DNA of 64,000 nt from the NCBI RefSeq assembly GCF_000981585.1, contig NZ_LN831776.1:759001-823000 (forward strand). Reading direction: 5' to 3'. Numbering within the stretch: position 1 is the stretch's first letter; the number at the start of each line of letters is the position of its first letter. The notes under the pieces were generated by a model. The model did no database searches. It was given only the letters and a program-made list of their open reading frames with translations, and was not told the origin of the DNA. Positions 49,992 to 61,589 of this stretch are shown in pieces. This DNA comes from Paenibacillus riograndensis SBR5 (GTDB taxonomy: Bacteria; Bacillota; Bacilli; Paenibacillales; Paenibacillaceae). Made by a program: the position numbers and the translations under genes.

Positions 49992-51512
49992 ATGTTAACT
50001 ATACTAATAGCAGATGACCAGAGGGAAGAACGGGAAGGCATTGAATTTCTCATTCGTGAACTGGGGTTTTTCCTCCATATCGAAACGGCGGAAAACGGCC
50101 GAAAGGCGCTTGAGTATTTGGAGAAGAATCCTGTCGATATCCTTTTTACTGATGTCCGGATGCCCATAATGGATGGTTTGCAGCTTACAACCGAAGCTTT
50201 GACCCTCCAGCCCAAATTAAAGGTTATTCTGTTCAGCGGGTTCGCTGAATTTGAATACGCAAAAACCGCCATCTCCCTTGGTGTATCTGAGTATCTTCTC
50301 AAGCCGATCAATGTTGAAGCTTTTCGGAATACGATGCAAAAAGTAATCGCTCAGCTCACAGATCAGGAACAGGAACACATCGCTGCGCAAATCAAACTTG
50401 AGTATGTCAAAAAGCATGTGCTATTTAATCTTGTTAACGGCCTGGGAATCCCTCCTTCCATGAAGGAGATCTCATTTGAGCTTCCCGATCGTTATCATGG
50501 CATGTTTTTGCTGGAATTTGACAAGAACTTTTTTGAAAATGCCGGACCGGAGTTTGAAGAGTTTATCTTGTCTTTACTAGAGGACCCTGTTGATTATGTG
50601 AATTTGAATGGCTGCCAGAGCTTGCTGTTATTTCCCGGTCTACCGGCCGTGTCCTCCTGTTCTTTTCGTGATTTAGGCGCGCATTTGCATGATAGTATAC
50701 TGGATAAATATAAAGTACACTGCTATCTCGCTATCAATGATGAATTCACAATGCTGCAGGATCTTTCCGCTGCTTTGATTCAACTGGATCAACTGATGGA
50801 ATACCGGTTCTTCTCACCGGATCATTTTGTATTTGAAGTGAAGAAAGATGTTTATTTTGCTAATGACATGCTCCCCGGGTTATCCGATTACGAGCTTTTA
50901 GATCACATCAGGAATAATTTGAAAGAAAGGGACATTTTCAGTCTTAGGGCAAATACAGATCTTTTGTATCAAAAGTATGCGAATCAGGCGCAATTCTCAC
51001 AATTATATGTGAAGTATATGTTCTCCTCTTTATATCAGGAAATTATGACGTATTCTGCTCCTATCTCTGAAATGGAATTAAGCCATGGAATCGAAAAAAT
51101 ATATAAGTCAGAAGAATTAAAGGAAATAAAAGAGATTATAATAGCCGGAATTACTCTTCTTGACCGGGAGTATAACAGTTCGGAATTTCTAAACCGGGAT
51201 ATTGCTGCCGTAAAGCAGTACATCGAGGATCATTATGGCGAGGATTTGAGCCTGGATCTTCTTGCGGCCAAGATCCATTTATCGCCCCATTATTTAAGCT
51301 CCATTTTCAAAAAAAATACGGGCTGCGGCTTGAACAAGTATATTAAAAATGTCCGTATGAATATAGCGAAGGACATGCTGCAGCAAACCCATCTTAAGGT
51401 TTCGGATATTTGTTATTCAGTGGGGTTTCAAAACGTTTCTTATTTCTGTCAGAATTTTAGAGATTTTTTTGGGCAGACTCCTGAGAAATTCCGGCAGTAC
51501 AATCAGAAATAA
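49992..51512 (+). CDS. AraC-type response regulator, YesN-like
   Basis: About 506 residues from the ATG at 49992, with GGAGAGGG about 9 bases ahead (an ATG at 49974 overlaps that site). Receiver: LTILIADDQREEREGIEFLI, phospho-Asp in VDILFTDVRMPIMDGL, Lys in EYLLKPINVEAF. A long central region follows, then the AraC double helix-turn-helix: HYGEDLSLDLLAAKIHLSPHYLSSIFKKNTGCGLNKYI and VSDICYSVGFQNVSYFCQNFRDFFGQTPEKFR. Pairs with the YesM-like kinase 21 bp downstream; probable activator of the divergent importer operon. Confidence 0.93.
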   Translation: MLTILIADDQREEREGIEFLIRELGFFLHIETAENGRKALEYLEKNPVDILFTDVRMPIMDGLQLTTEALTLQPKLKVILFSGFAEFEYAKTAISLGVSEYLLKPINVEAFRNTMQKVIAQLTDQEQEHIAAQIKLEYVKKHVLFNLVNGLGIPPSMKEISFELPDRYHGMFLLEFDKNFFENAGPEFEEFILSLLEDPVDYVNLNGCQSLLLFPGLPAVSSCSFRDLGAHLHDSILDKYKVHCYLAINDEFTMLQDLSAALIQLDQLMEYRFFSPDHFVFEVKKDVYFANDMLPGLSDYELLDHIRNNLKERDIFSLRANTDLLYQKYANQAQFSQLYVKYMFSSLYQEIMTYSAPISEMELSHGIEKIYKSEELKEIKEIIIAGITLLDREYNSSEFLNRDIAAVKQYIEDHYGEDLSLDLLAAKIHLSPHYLSSIFKKNTGCGLNKYIKNVRMNIAKDMLQQTHLKVSDICYSVGFQNVSYFCQNFRDFFGQTPEKFRQYNQK

Positions 51513-51533
51513 CCCCGGCCCGGGAGGAACGGC

Positions 51534-53243
51534 ATGCAAACGTGGAAGGCCTTTAAACAGAAAATCGGAGACTTTAGATTTCAAACGAAAATAAAGCTTT
51601 CATTTTTGCTGGTCAGCATGATTCCTGTTATTGTTCTCGGAAGTTTTTGCTTCTCAGAAACCAGGTCGCTCTTAGTGCAGCAGTCAAAAGCCGATCTGAA
51701 TGCCACATTACAACAAAGCGTCCTGGCTGTAAACAACCAGTTGGATGTCTACAATAAAGTAATGAATTTTCTGAGCTTCAACCAGGAGATTGTGAATGCC
51801 GCCAACACCACGTATACCAGTGCGTATGAAATGTATGACCAGTTAAATAACGTAATCGATCAGAATTTCTTTACAGCGCGGTACTTAAACACCGGGGTAA
51901 AACAAATCATCTTGTATACCGGAACGAATCTGCCTCCACATGGAAACACAGTAAGACCTATCGATGAAATTAAAGAAGCCTCATGGTATCCGCATGTCAT
52001 GAAGTCGGTTGATGTTCTCTGGTTTTCGAGCGGCAGGAGTGTATATAGTGCCCGGCGTATCCTCAGCACAAAACAGGAAAATCCCAAAGATAACATTCTG
52101 TTTGCACTTGTAGACTATGATGCACTGTTTAAAACGTTTGAACCGCTCGAATCTCATGGAGCAGAGATAGTCATAACGGACTCCAACGGGAATTCTATCT
52201 ATTCATCGGGGGCTGACCGTACAAATTCAGGTATCCCCATTTCTGATAAGGAAGCTGATGAGCTTCATTGGAGTGGGAAGAACTACACCGTCCTGCAGTC
52301 TTCGATTCCGATAACAGGATGGAAAGTATATTTGTATAAGCCGACAAGTCTGATCACTAAATCGGCGTGGTGGATTGCCTTGACCGTCCTGTTGATGATT
52401 GCCGCCTGCATCGCTGCAGTCGTTGTGGCGGGCACACTCTTTTCCCGGAAAATTATGCTGCCTATCCACCGCCTGCACAAAAATATGAAACTTATAGGTG
52501 AAGGGAATTTAGAGATTAAAGTCTTTAGCGATTCTAAAGATGAAATTGGAGATCTGATCCGGGGATTTGGCAGTATGCTGGGAAGAACCAAGACTCTTAT
52601 CGATACTGTGTATGTGGGGGAAATCGCACGCAAGGAATACGAAATGAAAGCTCTGCAGGCGCAAATCAATCCTCATTTTCTTTACAATTCCCTGTCATTA
52701 ATAAATTGGCGGGCGATTCGGATCCATGCGACGGATATCAGTGAAATGGCGCAGCTTTTATCTACCTTTTATCGTACTACGCTCAATAAGGGCGAGAATC
52801 TGATATCGGTTTCGGACGAAATTCTTAATGTCCAGTCCTATATTAATATCCAGCTGATTATGCACAGCAACAGTTTCGAGATAGACTATCAGATTGATGA
52901 TTCCATTCTTTCCTGCCGCATGCCCAATTTAATGCTTCAGCCTTTAATCGAAAATGCGATCATTCATGGAATTGAAAACCGTGAAGACGGCGGCGGAATC
53001 ATACATCTTTCCGGCAAAAAAGAAGATCAAAGCATAGTTTTTCTGATCACTGACAATGGAATCGGAGTGGAGCAGGAGCGGCTTGCCCTATTGCTTAAAT
53101 CTCAATCCAAAGGATACGGGCTTAAAAATGTAAATGACCGGGCTGTTGTAATGTACGGCGAACAGTATGGACTGACGATTAACAGCATTCCCGGAGAAGG
53201 AACGCAGGTCCTGCTCAAAATTCCTTATGATGAACACAATTAA
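51534..53243 (+). CDS. Sensor histidine kinase, YesM-like
   Basis: A 569-residue kinase. Helix 1 at about 22-42, a large extracytoplasmic sensor, helix 2 at about 278-300, a HAMP linker, then the His_kinase domain with KALQAQINPHFLYNSLSLINW (His about 380) and HATPase boxes LMLQPLIENAIIHGIENR, ITDNGIGV and GYGLKNVNDR. This is the LytS/YesM subgroup. Family knowledge: such kinases sense extracellular sugars or the sugar-loaded binding protein and phosphorylate YesN-type regulators. Confidence 0.93.
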   Translation: MQTWKAFKQKIGDFRFQTKIKLSFLLVSMIPVIVLGSFCFSETRSLLVQQSKADLNATLQQSVLAVNNQLDVYNKVMNFLSFNQEIVNAANTTYTSAYEMYDQLNNVIDQNFFTARYLNTGVKQIILYTGTNLPPHGNTVRPIDEIKEASWYPHVMKSVDVLWFSSGRSVYSARRILSTKQENPKDNILFALVDYDALFKTFEPLESHGAEIVITDSNGNSIYSSGADRTNSGIPISDKEADELHWSGKNYTVLQSSIPITGWKVYLYKPTSLITKSAWWIALTVLLMIAACIAAVVVAGTLFSRKIMLPIHRLHKNMKLIGEGNLEIKVFSDSKDEIGDLIRGFGSMLGRTKTLIDTVYVGEIARKEYEMKALQAQINPHFLYNSLSLINWRAIRIHATDISEMAQLLSTFYRTTLNKGENLISVSDEILNVQSYINIQLIMHSNSFEIDYQIDDSILSCRMPNLMLQPLIENAIIHGIENREDGGGIIHLSGKKEDQSIVFLITDNGIGVEQERLALLLKSQSKGYGLKNVNDRAVVMYGEQYGLTINSIPGEGTQVLLKIPYDEHN

Positions 53244-53283
53244 GATGTGCTGCCCATGGGCTTAAATAGCGTGCGCGTCTGTT

Positions 53284-54294
53284 CTACCGGGCTTTGGCCA
53301 GCTGCACGTTGCCCAGAAAAGCGGACACACGCCGCAGATACTCGCGCGGATGCTCGCGGAACAGCAGCTCATGGTGGCTGCCCTTCACGATCCAGGAATC
53401 CGAGTACGGGTTGCTCTGATTAGCCGCAAGTTCTTCCGCAATGGGATAAGGAGCCTTGTCATCATTGGTGCCGTGCAGAAAGAGAGTAGGGAACGGGTAA
53501 TCCTCCGCCTTGACCTTGGTATAAGGAATCTGGTTCAAGCCTGTGCCGTTCAGCACCGGGAACAGCAATTCCATAATTTCCAGGGAGGGCTGGCGGGGCA
53601 GATCAATGTTCTGCTTGATGTTATGGTACAGCGTATCCGGCTCAAGCAGGAAGGTGCTGTCGAGAATCATGGCATCGACATCTTTGGTGACAAGTCCCGC
53701 CTGCAGAGCAGTACCCGCCCCCATCGAGAAGCCCCAGACAACGATCTCTTTGGCTCCATGCTCCTTGGCGTACCTTATGGCGCCAAGGAGCTGCTGGGAT
53801 TCTTTTTTGCCGCCGGTGGCGATATCCTTGTTGGTCTTGGAAGCAAAGCCGTAATCAAACATGACTACGTTGAAATTAAGGCTGTGCGCATAATGGGCCA
53901 GATCGTACATCGGGACCCAGGTTTCCTCGCGGTTGGCGCCATAACCGTGGCTGAACACGATCGTTTTGGACGAACCCTTGGACGGAATGTACCAGCCCTG
54001 CATCATGCGGCTGCCGTCCAGCGCCGGAAAGGTGATATCCTCATAATCCAGTCCTTTGGCCATTGACGGATTGGAGTACAGCGGGGCCACTGTAGGGTTG
54101 GACAGCACCCAGGCGATATAACCGTGCAGTGCGATGAAGCAGAAGACAAAAAAGAAAAAAACGGACAGAAGCAAAGCGACAATAATATGTTTAACGCGAA
54201 TCATCCGCAGTGAAAGCTTGGGTGCAGCATTTGGTTTGTGCTCACCGGGCATACGGGAGACCGGCGTGCCGGTATGCGTGGTTGCTAAATCCAT
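53284..54294 (-). CDS. Membrane-anchored alpha/beta hydrolase
   Basis: A 336-residue protein with GGAGGGG before the ATG. A cytoplasmic Pro/His-rich tail of about 32 residues precedes one membrane helix (about 35-62), so the catalytic domain faces outward or is tethered. Hydrolase motifs: IVFSHGYGANREETW, nucleophile elbow VVWGFSMGAGTALQA (GFSMGA), acid in LFLHGTNDDKAPYPIAEEL, and His in VKGSHHELLF. Similar to the YqkD/BEM46-like group. Substrate unknown. Own SigA-type promoter. Confidence 0.85.
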   Translation of the reverse strand: MDLATTHTGTPVSRMPGEHKPNAAPKLSLRMIRVKHIIVALLLSVFFFFVFCFIALHGYIAWVLSNPTVAPLYSNPSMAKGLDYEDITFPALDGSRMMQGWYIPSKGSSKTIVFSHGYGANREETWVPMYDLAHYAHSLNFNVVMFDYGFASKTNKDIATGGKKESQQLLGAIRYAKEHGAKEIVVWGFSMGAGTALQAGLVTKDVDAMILDSTFLLEPDTLYHNIKQNIDLPRQPSLEIMELLFPVLNGTGLNQIPYTKVKAEDYPFPTLFLHGTNDDKAPYPIAEELAANQSNPYSDSWIVKGSHHELLFREHPREYLRRVSAFLGNVQLAKAR

Positions 54295-54338
54295 AGGGTC
54301 CCCTCCTAGAGTGTCCGGAAATATAATTCATATGTTTA

Positions 54339-54367
54339 ATCGTATGATTATGATCTTACAAAGTCAA
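54339..54367 (-). promoter_or_regulatory. SigA-type promoter of membrane hydrolase gene
   Basis: On the minus strand TTGACT (54367-54362), 17-bp spacer, TACGAT (54344-54339), about 45 bp before the start codon. Confidence 0.65.
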
Positions 54368-54491
54368 TGAATTAGCCGCTTTTGTAACGCAACTGTAAAG
54401 TGCGGCCCATTCTTTTCCGCTCTCCGAAACTGCTGGACTTTGCCGGGGCATTTGCTCTAAGATAGAGTTGGTTATCTTAATAATGTAACCG

Positions 54492-54508
54492 GGTTTCATT
54501 TAATGAAA
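54492..54508. promoter_or_regulatory. 17-bp palindromic operator before IclR gene
   Basis: Perfect palindrome GTTTCATTTAATGAAAC (8-bp arms, one central base), 20 bp before the regulator's GTG. The same palindrome with two changes near the centre lies before aconitase at 60531-60547. IclR-family operators are palindromes of this size. Inference: site for the adjacent IclR protein. Confidence 0.65.
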
Positions 54509-54528
54509 CAGTTGAAGGGGAGATCGCA

Positions 54529-55272
54529 GTGGAGGACCGTAAACTGACTGTACGCGCGGTAGAACGGGCACTGGATATATTGCTGTGTTTTACACAGGAA
54601 AATGATCTGAGCCTGACCGAGATTGCCTCCAAGATCAGTCTGCACAAAAGCACGGTACACCGGCTGCTGACCACGCTGGAGGAAAAAGGGTTCCTTCTGC
54701 GCAATGAAGCGACGGAAAAATACCGCCTGGGTATCCGTATCTGGGAGCTGTCCACGCATCTGCCGACCCTGGATGAACCGGCGGCGCTGCTGCTTCCGGC
54801 GATGGAGAAGCTGCGTGACCGGCTCGGAGAGACGGTCAGCCTGTATCTGCGCGATGATCTGGAGCGTGTACGCATCCAGGCTGTGCAGAGCCGCCAGGCG
54901 ATCCGCCGGGTCGCACAGATTGGTGCCAGGCTGCCGCTATCGGTAGGCGCTTCGAGCAAGGTGCTGGCAGCCTATGCGCCGCAGGAGGTCCAGACCCGTC
55001 TGCTGGCCGACCCGAACTGGCCGGAGGCTGTGGACAAAGGCGCATATTTGGGGCAGCTGCAGGAGATTATCCGCCGGGGTTATGCGACAAGCTTTGAGGA
55101 ACGGGAGCCGGGTGCGGCGGCGGTGGCTGTGCCCATTGTCGGGCGGGCGGGAACCGTGGCCGCTGCGCTTTCGCTGTCGGGGCCAGTCAGCCGCCTCTCA
55201 CGGGAGATGCTGGAGGATTATGCCGTGGTTTTGGCTGAAAACGCCGCAGAAATGGGCCTGATGATGGGCTAA
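54529..55272 (+). CDS. IclR-family transcriptional regulator
   Basis: A 247-residue regulator; GTG start with GAAGGGGAG ahead. N-terminal winged helix VRAVERALDILLCFTQENDLSLTEIASKISLHKSTVHRLLTTLEEKGFLLR, then an effector domain with YRLGIRIWELS, GASSKVLAAYAP and RGYATSFEEREPGAAAVAVPI (ligand-loop E/E-x2-G pattern). Family knowledge: IclR proteins bind organic acids, often of central or aromatic metabolism. The shared palindrome upstream of itself and of aconitase suggests it governs a TCA-cycle step. Effector unknown. Confidence 0.93.
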   Translation: MEDRKLTVRAVERALDILLCFTQENDLSLTEIASKISLHKSTVHRLLTTLEEKGFLLRNEATEKYRLGIRIWELSTHLPTLDEPAALLLPAMEKLRDRLGETVSLYLRDDLERVRIQAVQSRQAIRRVAQIGARLPLSVGASSKVLAAYAPQEVQTRLLADPNWPEAVDKGAYLGQLQEIIRRGYATSFEEREPGAAAVAVPIVGRAGTVAAALSLSGPVSRLSREMLEDYAVVLAENAAEMGLMMG

Positions 55273-55382
55273 TGTATTGAGGTTTCGTTATTTAGTCGAT
55301 TTAGGGGGTAATTAGTAAGTGAGAGCTATACAGTCATTATCTATAGGTAGTTATGGTTAATTCCGGGGCATGGGGTGATAGG

Positions 55383-57605
55383 ATGGCTACTGTATTACCC
55401 GATTCATTAATAGAGGAGATGGAGCAGGTCCAGGAAACGTTCGGCAAAGCCACCGGTCAGGCTATTGTGCTTACGGATCAGGAAGGGAATGTTTTTACCC
55501 GTCCAGTGGCCACCGGAACGTTTTATGAGATCATTTTGACTTCTCTGCAGGATTTGGACCACCCCTTCAAGCCTACCTTGCGCAGATTGGGTTCTTTGTC
55601 GCATCCAGTCATTCTGGAGGAATGGATTGCCGGATTAAAATACGTTATTACCCCGCTGTTCCCGGGTTATGGACAGACTTATTATCTATGGGCGGGCGTC
55701 TATATGGAAGAGGGCACCAAAGCGCTGATCATGCCCGTTTTTGAAGCGAAAATGAAAAATCATCCTGCCTTTGCCCAGTTGAAGAAAGAGCTGCTTGCCC
55801 AAACTGAGCTCAGCTTGGAGCAGGTTGCCGAGGTACGGGAGAAGATTGCGGTGCTGGGCCGGATTCTCTGTAAACTGCTATCCGGTTGTGCAGCTACTTC
55901 CGGAGTGCCGAGGATTGGGGAAATGACCTCCCGGCTCTTAACAGGCCTGGAGAAGGACTACCTCAAAGTTCAAGAGGTTCTGCAGCAGCTGGCGGCAAGT
56001 TCCTCGGCTGGGGACCTGTACGCTTTTGCCAAAGAGAATGAGGATGGCAGATTCCAGGTGGATTATGCCGCCGGAAAAGGGGCGCCGCTGCTGCTGAATG
56101 CTGTTTTCCAGCAAGGCGACGGGTATCTGGGACAGGCTGTGCTTGGCAAAGAGCCGAGGCACTGGAGAACCACTGCGCAAGACCCGAGGTCGTTGTTCTT
56201 CACGAAGTGCGGCCTTCCGCAGCCGGAGTATTTGTCCTGCTACCCGGCCTTGATCTACGGCGGCAGGAGAGCGCTTTTGCTGGCGGTGGGATTCAGCAAA
56301 AACGAACAGGTGCAAAGCTACGACCTTGAGGAACAGCTCGTTGCCTCCCTGGTGGGGCTTTCGGACAGAGGCGAGAAGCTGATGCGGCGGGAAGAGCTGC
56401 GCAAGGAAGGAACTCTCCGGCTTAAGGAAGCCGTGCGGCAGCTGCCGCAAGTCACAACATATAAGGAACTGGGCAGCGTGCTGCTCGATACCTTGATGAG
56501 CATGCCTTTTTCGCCTTCGCCGGTGCTTGTCTTTTTTATGAACCAGGAAGATGCCGAGAGTACATATTACTCCAGAGGCTGGACTGGAGCGGAAGAGCAG
56601 TTATATGTGAAGGATCTGGAGGAGCGGTATTCCCCGCAGGCCTTTCTCTCCGCCTCCATCATCCATGAAGCCGCAGGCGAGCGTTATTTGCTGGAATGTC
56701 CGCTCATCGCCGAAAATGCATTCAAGGGCATCTTGTCCGTCGGTTTCCGGCAGCAGAGCGAAGCGGGGGAATGGCGGGCATTTACGGAATGCATCGCCAC
56801 CCTGGCTGCGACGGCCATCCGTCTACTGGAAAAGGACAGCAGGTACACCAAGCATGCCGGAGTATTTTTGAATAATCTCCGCAATCTGCTGCAGGACACC
56901 TATCCCGGGCTCCATCGTGTTTCGCAGGAGGCTTCCGGGCTGGCGTATGATTTTGGCCGGTACCTGGGAATGCCGGAAAGCGATTCTGAACGGCTTACAC
57001 GCAGCTGCCTGCTGGCCCCATTTCAGCTGGAACTGCTGGATGAATACGATTTCTTTACCGAAGAGATTCTGCTGCTGAATCAGGTGGACCGGTTGTCTGC
57101 TTTTTATTTTGACATCGAGAAACCTTTACTCTCCTTTGGGGCCCAGGTGCTGGCTCTTGTACTGCAGCATACGGGTGAGCGGGAGCAGGGGGAAACGCAG
57201 GTGAACAGCAGGGAGAAATGGGTTGATCTCTCAAGATTTAAGATGGTTTGTAATGTACAGGCGGCAATCAATGAGGAGCTGCTGGCGTCGTTCCAGTCGT
57301 TTATACTCAGCCGGTCCGGGGATCAGCAGCAGGAGCAGGCAGTTTCGCCCGGGAAGCTCCTGAACAGCGCGGCGCTTAAATCGCCGAAGGAAGAGTGGGG
57401 AATCTCGCCCCGCGAAGAAGAGGTGCTGGAGCTGATTATCCTCGGCAAGACCAATAAGGAAATTGCTTCTGCGTTATTCATCAGTGAACATACGGTCAAA
57501 AACCACTTAAGCCGCATTTTTAATAAAATGAACGTGACGGACCGCTCGCAGATTATTGCCCTTATCTATAAAAGAATTCTGAATTCAGAGGGGCTTGAGA
57601 TTTAG
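55383..57605 (+). CDS. Large LuxR-type regulator with PocR-like and GAF-like sensory domains
   Basis: About 740 residues; ATG at 55383, with ATG at 55353 as alternative. Residues about 5-165 resemble PocR-type sensory domains (FGKATGQAIVLTDQEGNVFTRPV ... YYLWAGVYMEEG). The middle (about 330-490) looks GAF-like. The last 65 residues are a LuxR/GerE helix-turn-helix: WGISPREEEVLELIILGKTNKEIASALFISEHTVKNHLSRIFNKMNVTDRSQI. No receiver phospho-Asp motif is visible. It lies between the IclR gene and aconitase. Ligand and target unknown. Confidence 0.8.
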   Translation: MATVLPDSLIEEMEQVQETFGKATGQAIVLTDQEGNVFTRPVATGTFYEIILTSLQDLDHPFKPTLRRLGSLSHPVILEEWIAGLKYVITPLFPGYGQTYYLWAGVYMEEGTKALIMPVFEAKMKNHPAFAQLKKELLAQTELSLEQVAEVREKIAVLGRILCKLLSGCAATSGVPRIGEMTSRLLTGLEKDYLKVQEVLQQLAASSSAGDLYAFAKENEDGRFQVDYAAGKGAPLLLNAVFQQGDGYLGQAVLGKEPRHWRTTAQDPRSLFFTKCGLPQPEYLSCYPALIYGGRRALLLAVGFSKNEQVQSYDLEEQLVASLVGLSDRGEKLMRREELRKEGTLRLKEAVRQLPQVTTYKELGSVLLDTLMSMPFSPSPVLVFFMNQEDAESTYYSRGWTGAEEQLYVKDLEERYSPQAFLSASIIHEAAGERYLLECPLIAENAFKGILSVGFRQQSEAGEWRAFTECIATLAATAIRLLEKDSRYTKHAGVFLNNLRNLLQDTYPGLHRVSQEASGLAYDFGRYLGMPESDSERLTRSCLLAPFQLELLDEYDFFTEEILLLNQVDRLSAFYFDIEKPLLSFGAQVLALVLQHTGEREQGETQVNSREKWVDLSRFKMVCNVQAAINEELLASFQSFILSRSGDQQQEQAVSPGKLLNSAALKSPKEEWGISPREEEVLELIILGKTNKEIASALFISEHTVKNHLSRIFNKMNVTDRSQIIALIYKRILNSEGLEI

Positions 57606-57666
57606 CGTTTGTTATGGACTCCTCTTACATCGTAGTGTGGCAAACTATACAAACAAATGATAAAGC

Positions 57667-57711
57667 AAACAGCCTCCAATCATCCCGCAAGGGAGTGACT
57701 GGAGGCTGTTT
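57667..57711. terminator. Bidirectional terminator between LuxR gene and acnA
   Basis: 12-bp outer stem AAACAGCCTCCA/TGGAGGCTGTTT with inner TCCC/GGGA, serving the convergent genes. Confidence 0.88.
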
Positions 57712-57771
57712 GTTTCAGGAAGGAACCGGATTACCGGAGACACGCGCCGGTATCCGTTCATTCCCAAAGAT

Positions 57772-60516
<2,745 letters not shown>

Positions 60517-60530
60517 ATATGCGCCTCCTT

Positions 60531-60589
60531 GTTTCATCTGATGAAACTACATTTCAATATTTTATATACCTTAAGTATAACGTTTACAA
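60531..60589 (-). promoter_or_regulatory. acnA promoter and palindromic operator
   Basis: Minus strand: TTGTAA (60589-60584), 17-bp spacer, TATAAA (60566-60561). The perfect palindrome GTTTCATCTGATGAAAC (60531-60547 on the plus strand) begins about 7 bp after the expected transcription start and ends 14 bp before the start codon, a position suited to repression. It matches the palindrome at 54492-54508 in 15 of 17 bases. Confidence 0.7.
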
Positions 60590-60845
60590 TGGGGGGAGTA
60601 AAGTTTTTTTTGCCGCTGGAACGCCCGGATTTCCCGGCGGGATGTAGTTTTAGCGCTTGGTAAAATGAGGATTGCACCGGATGTGCTGGCAGAAATGCCG
60701 TGGTGGGAGCGTCCGTATAAAGTAACTTTAATTTTAGAGAATTGGGCTGCTGGGCCAGATGAGAGGCGATATGGCATAGATAGCAGTTTCAGAAATCCCT
60801 TTGGTTTCGTCAAAAGTGGGCTGGTGGTGATAATGGGAAGGTAAG

Positions 60846-61033
60846 CTAAGTGGAAAAAGGGAACTTAAATTCCTCAGAAATCAACAATTGTGAGGTTTAA
60901 GTGGAAAAAGGGAACTTAATTCAGCAGTATGCCTTTATCTGGAGCGAAACGGGCTGAATTAGTGTAGCTTTTTCCACTTAGCCTGCCGGGTTACTTGATG
61001 CTCAAGCCAATTAGTGATACTTTTTCCACCTAA
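60846..61033. repeat. 23-bp element array, locus 4 (+ + - -)
   Basis: Copies start at 60846 (+), 60897 (+), 60959 (-) and 61011 (-), spacings 51, 62 and 52 bp. The copy at 60897 has arms TTAAGT/ACTTAA around GGAAAAAGGGA. Spacers are unlike those in the other loci. Confidence 0.88.
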
Positions 61034-61102
61034 CCAGCAAACGAAGCTCCAAGAAGGTACGTTCTCTCCTTACACAAATTTCTTGATACTATCGACCGGG
61101 TT

Positions 61103-61191
61103 GGCCGCTGGCCCAAATGAGAGGTAAAAGTACCTTTGATTTCGGAAGAACTAGGCTGCTGGTCCAAATGAGAGGTAAAAGTACCTCTGAT
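61103..61191. repeat. Two 38-bp repeats with AGAGGTA/TACCTCT dyad, 51 bp apart
   Basis: Copies at 61103-61140 and 61154-61191 share GGC-GCTGG-CCAAATGAGAGG and then TAAAAGTACCT. The centre AGAGGTA-AAAG-TACCTCT is a dyad in the second copy. Diverged relatives of the same family lie at about 60705-60785 (GGCTGCTGGGCCAGATGAG at 60745). Confidence 0.8.
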
Positions 61192-61589
61192 CCAGCCAGA
61201 AGTTGAGGGGCGGAGAACGTTGAATTTGTTCCATGCCTTTTCCAAGACTTTCCGCGTGCACACTTGTATGCTCTGTTTTTTTAACATACCTTCTCATCAA
61301 TTGTACTAATGATTTCGTTCCTCACCCGGGATACTAAACACCAAAACCCTGCAGAAGCCCTACACAACAATTCGACTAATAGTAAGGGCGGGGTGTAGTC
61401 GATAACAGTTGGTTTTCAATTAAGTAGGCTGCAATAGCCTATTCATTACCTAAGATGAGTTGTATTAACCCCGTATCAGCCTATCAGCCGGCCCGAAGCG
61501 TTTCTTCTTATTCCAATTGTATAGCTGCGAGGATTTCCTCATATACATAGAACAGCAGCAAAACAGGGATGAAGGGGCGGATCAATGGA

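Larger units (their letters stand above)
60590..61589. other. 1-kb gene-free, repeat-rich gap
   Basis: Divergent interval between aconitase and the amidase-domain gene. It holds two repeat families (60700-60785 with 61103-61191, and the 23-bp array at 60846-61033). From 61200 to 61589 I see only AT-rich sequence without repeats, hairpins or a gene; the amidase promoter must lie there. Confidence 0.75.

Noticed and set aside
60846..61033. CRISPR-like spacing (23-bp repeats, 28-bp spacers)
   Set aside because: Only two copies per direction, repeats diverge and switch orientation, centre spacer is longer, and there are no cas genes. Not a CRISPR array.
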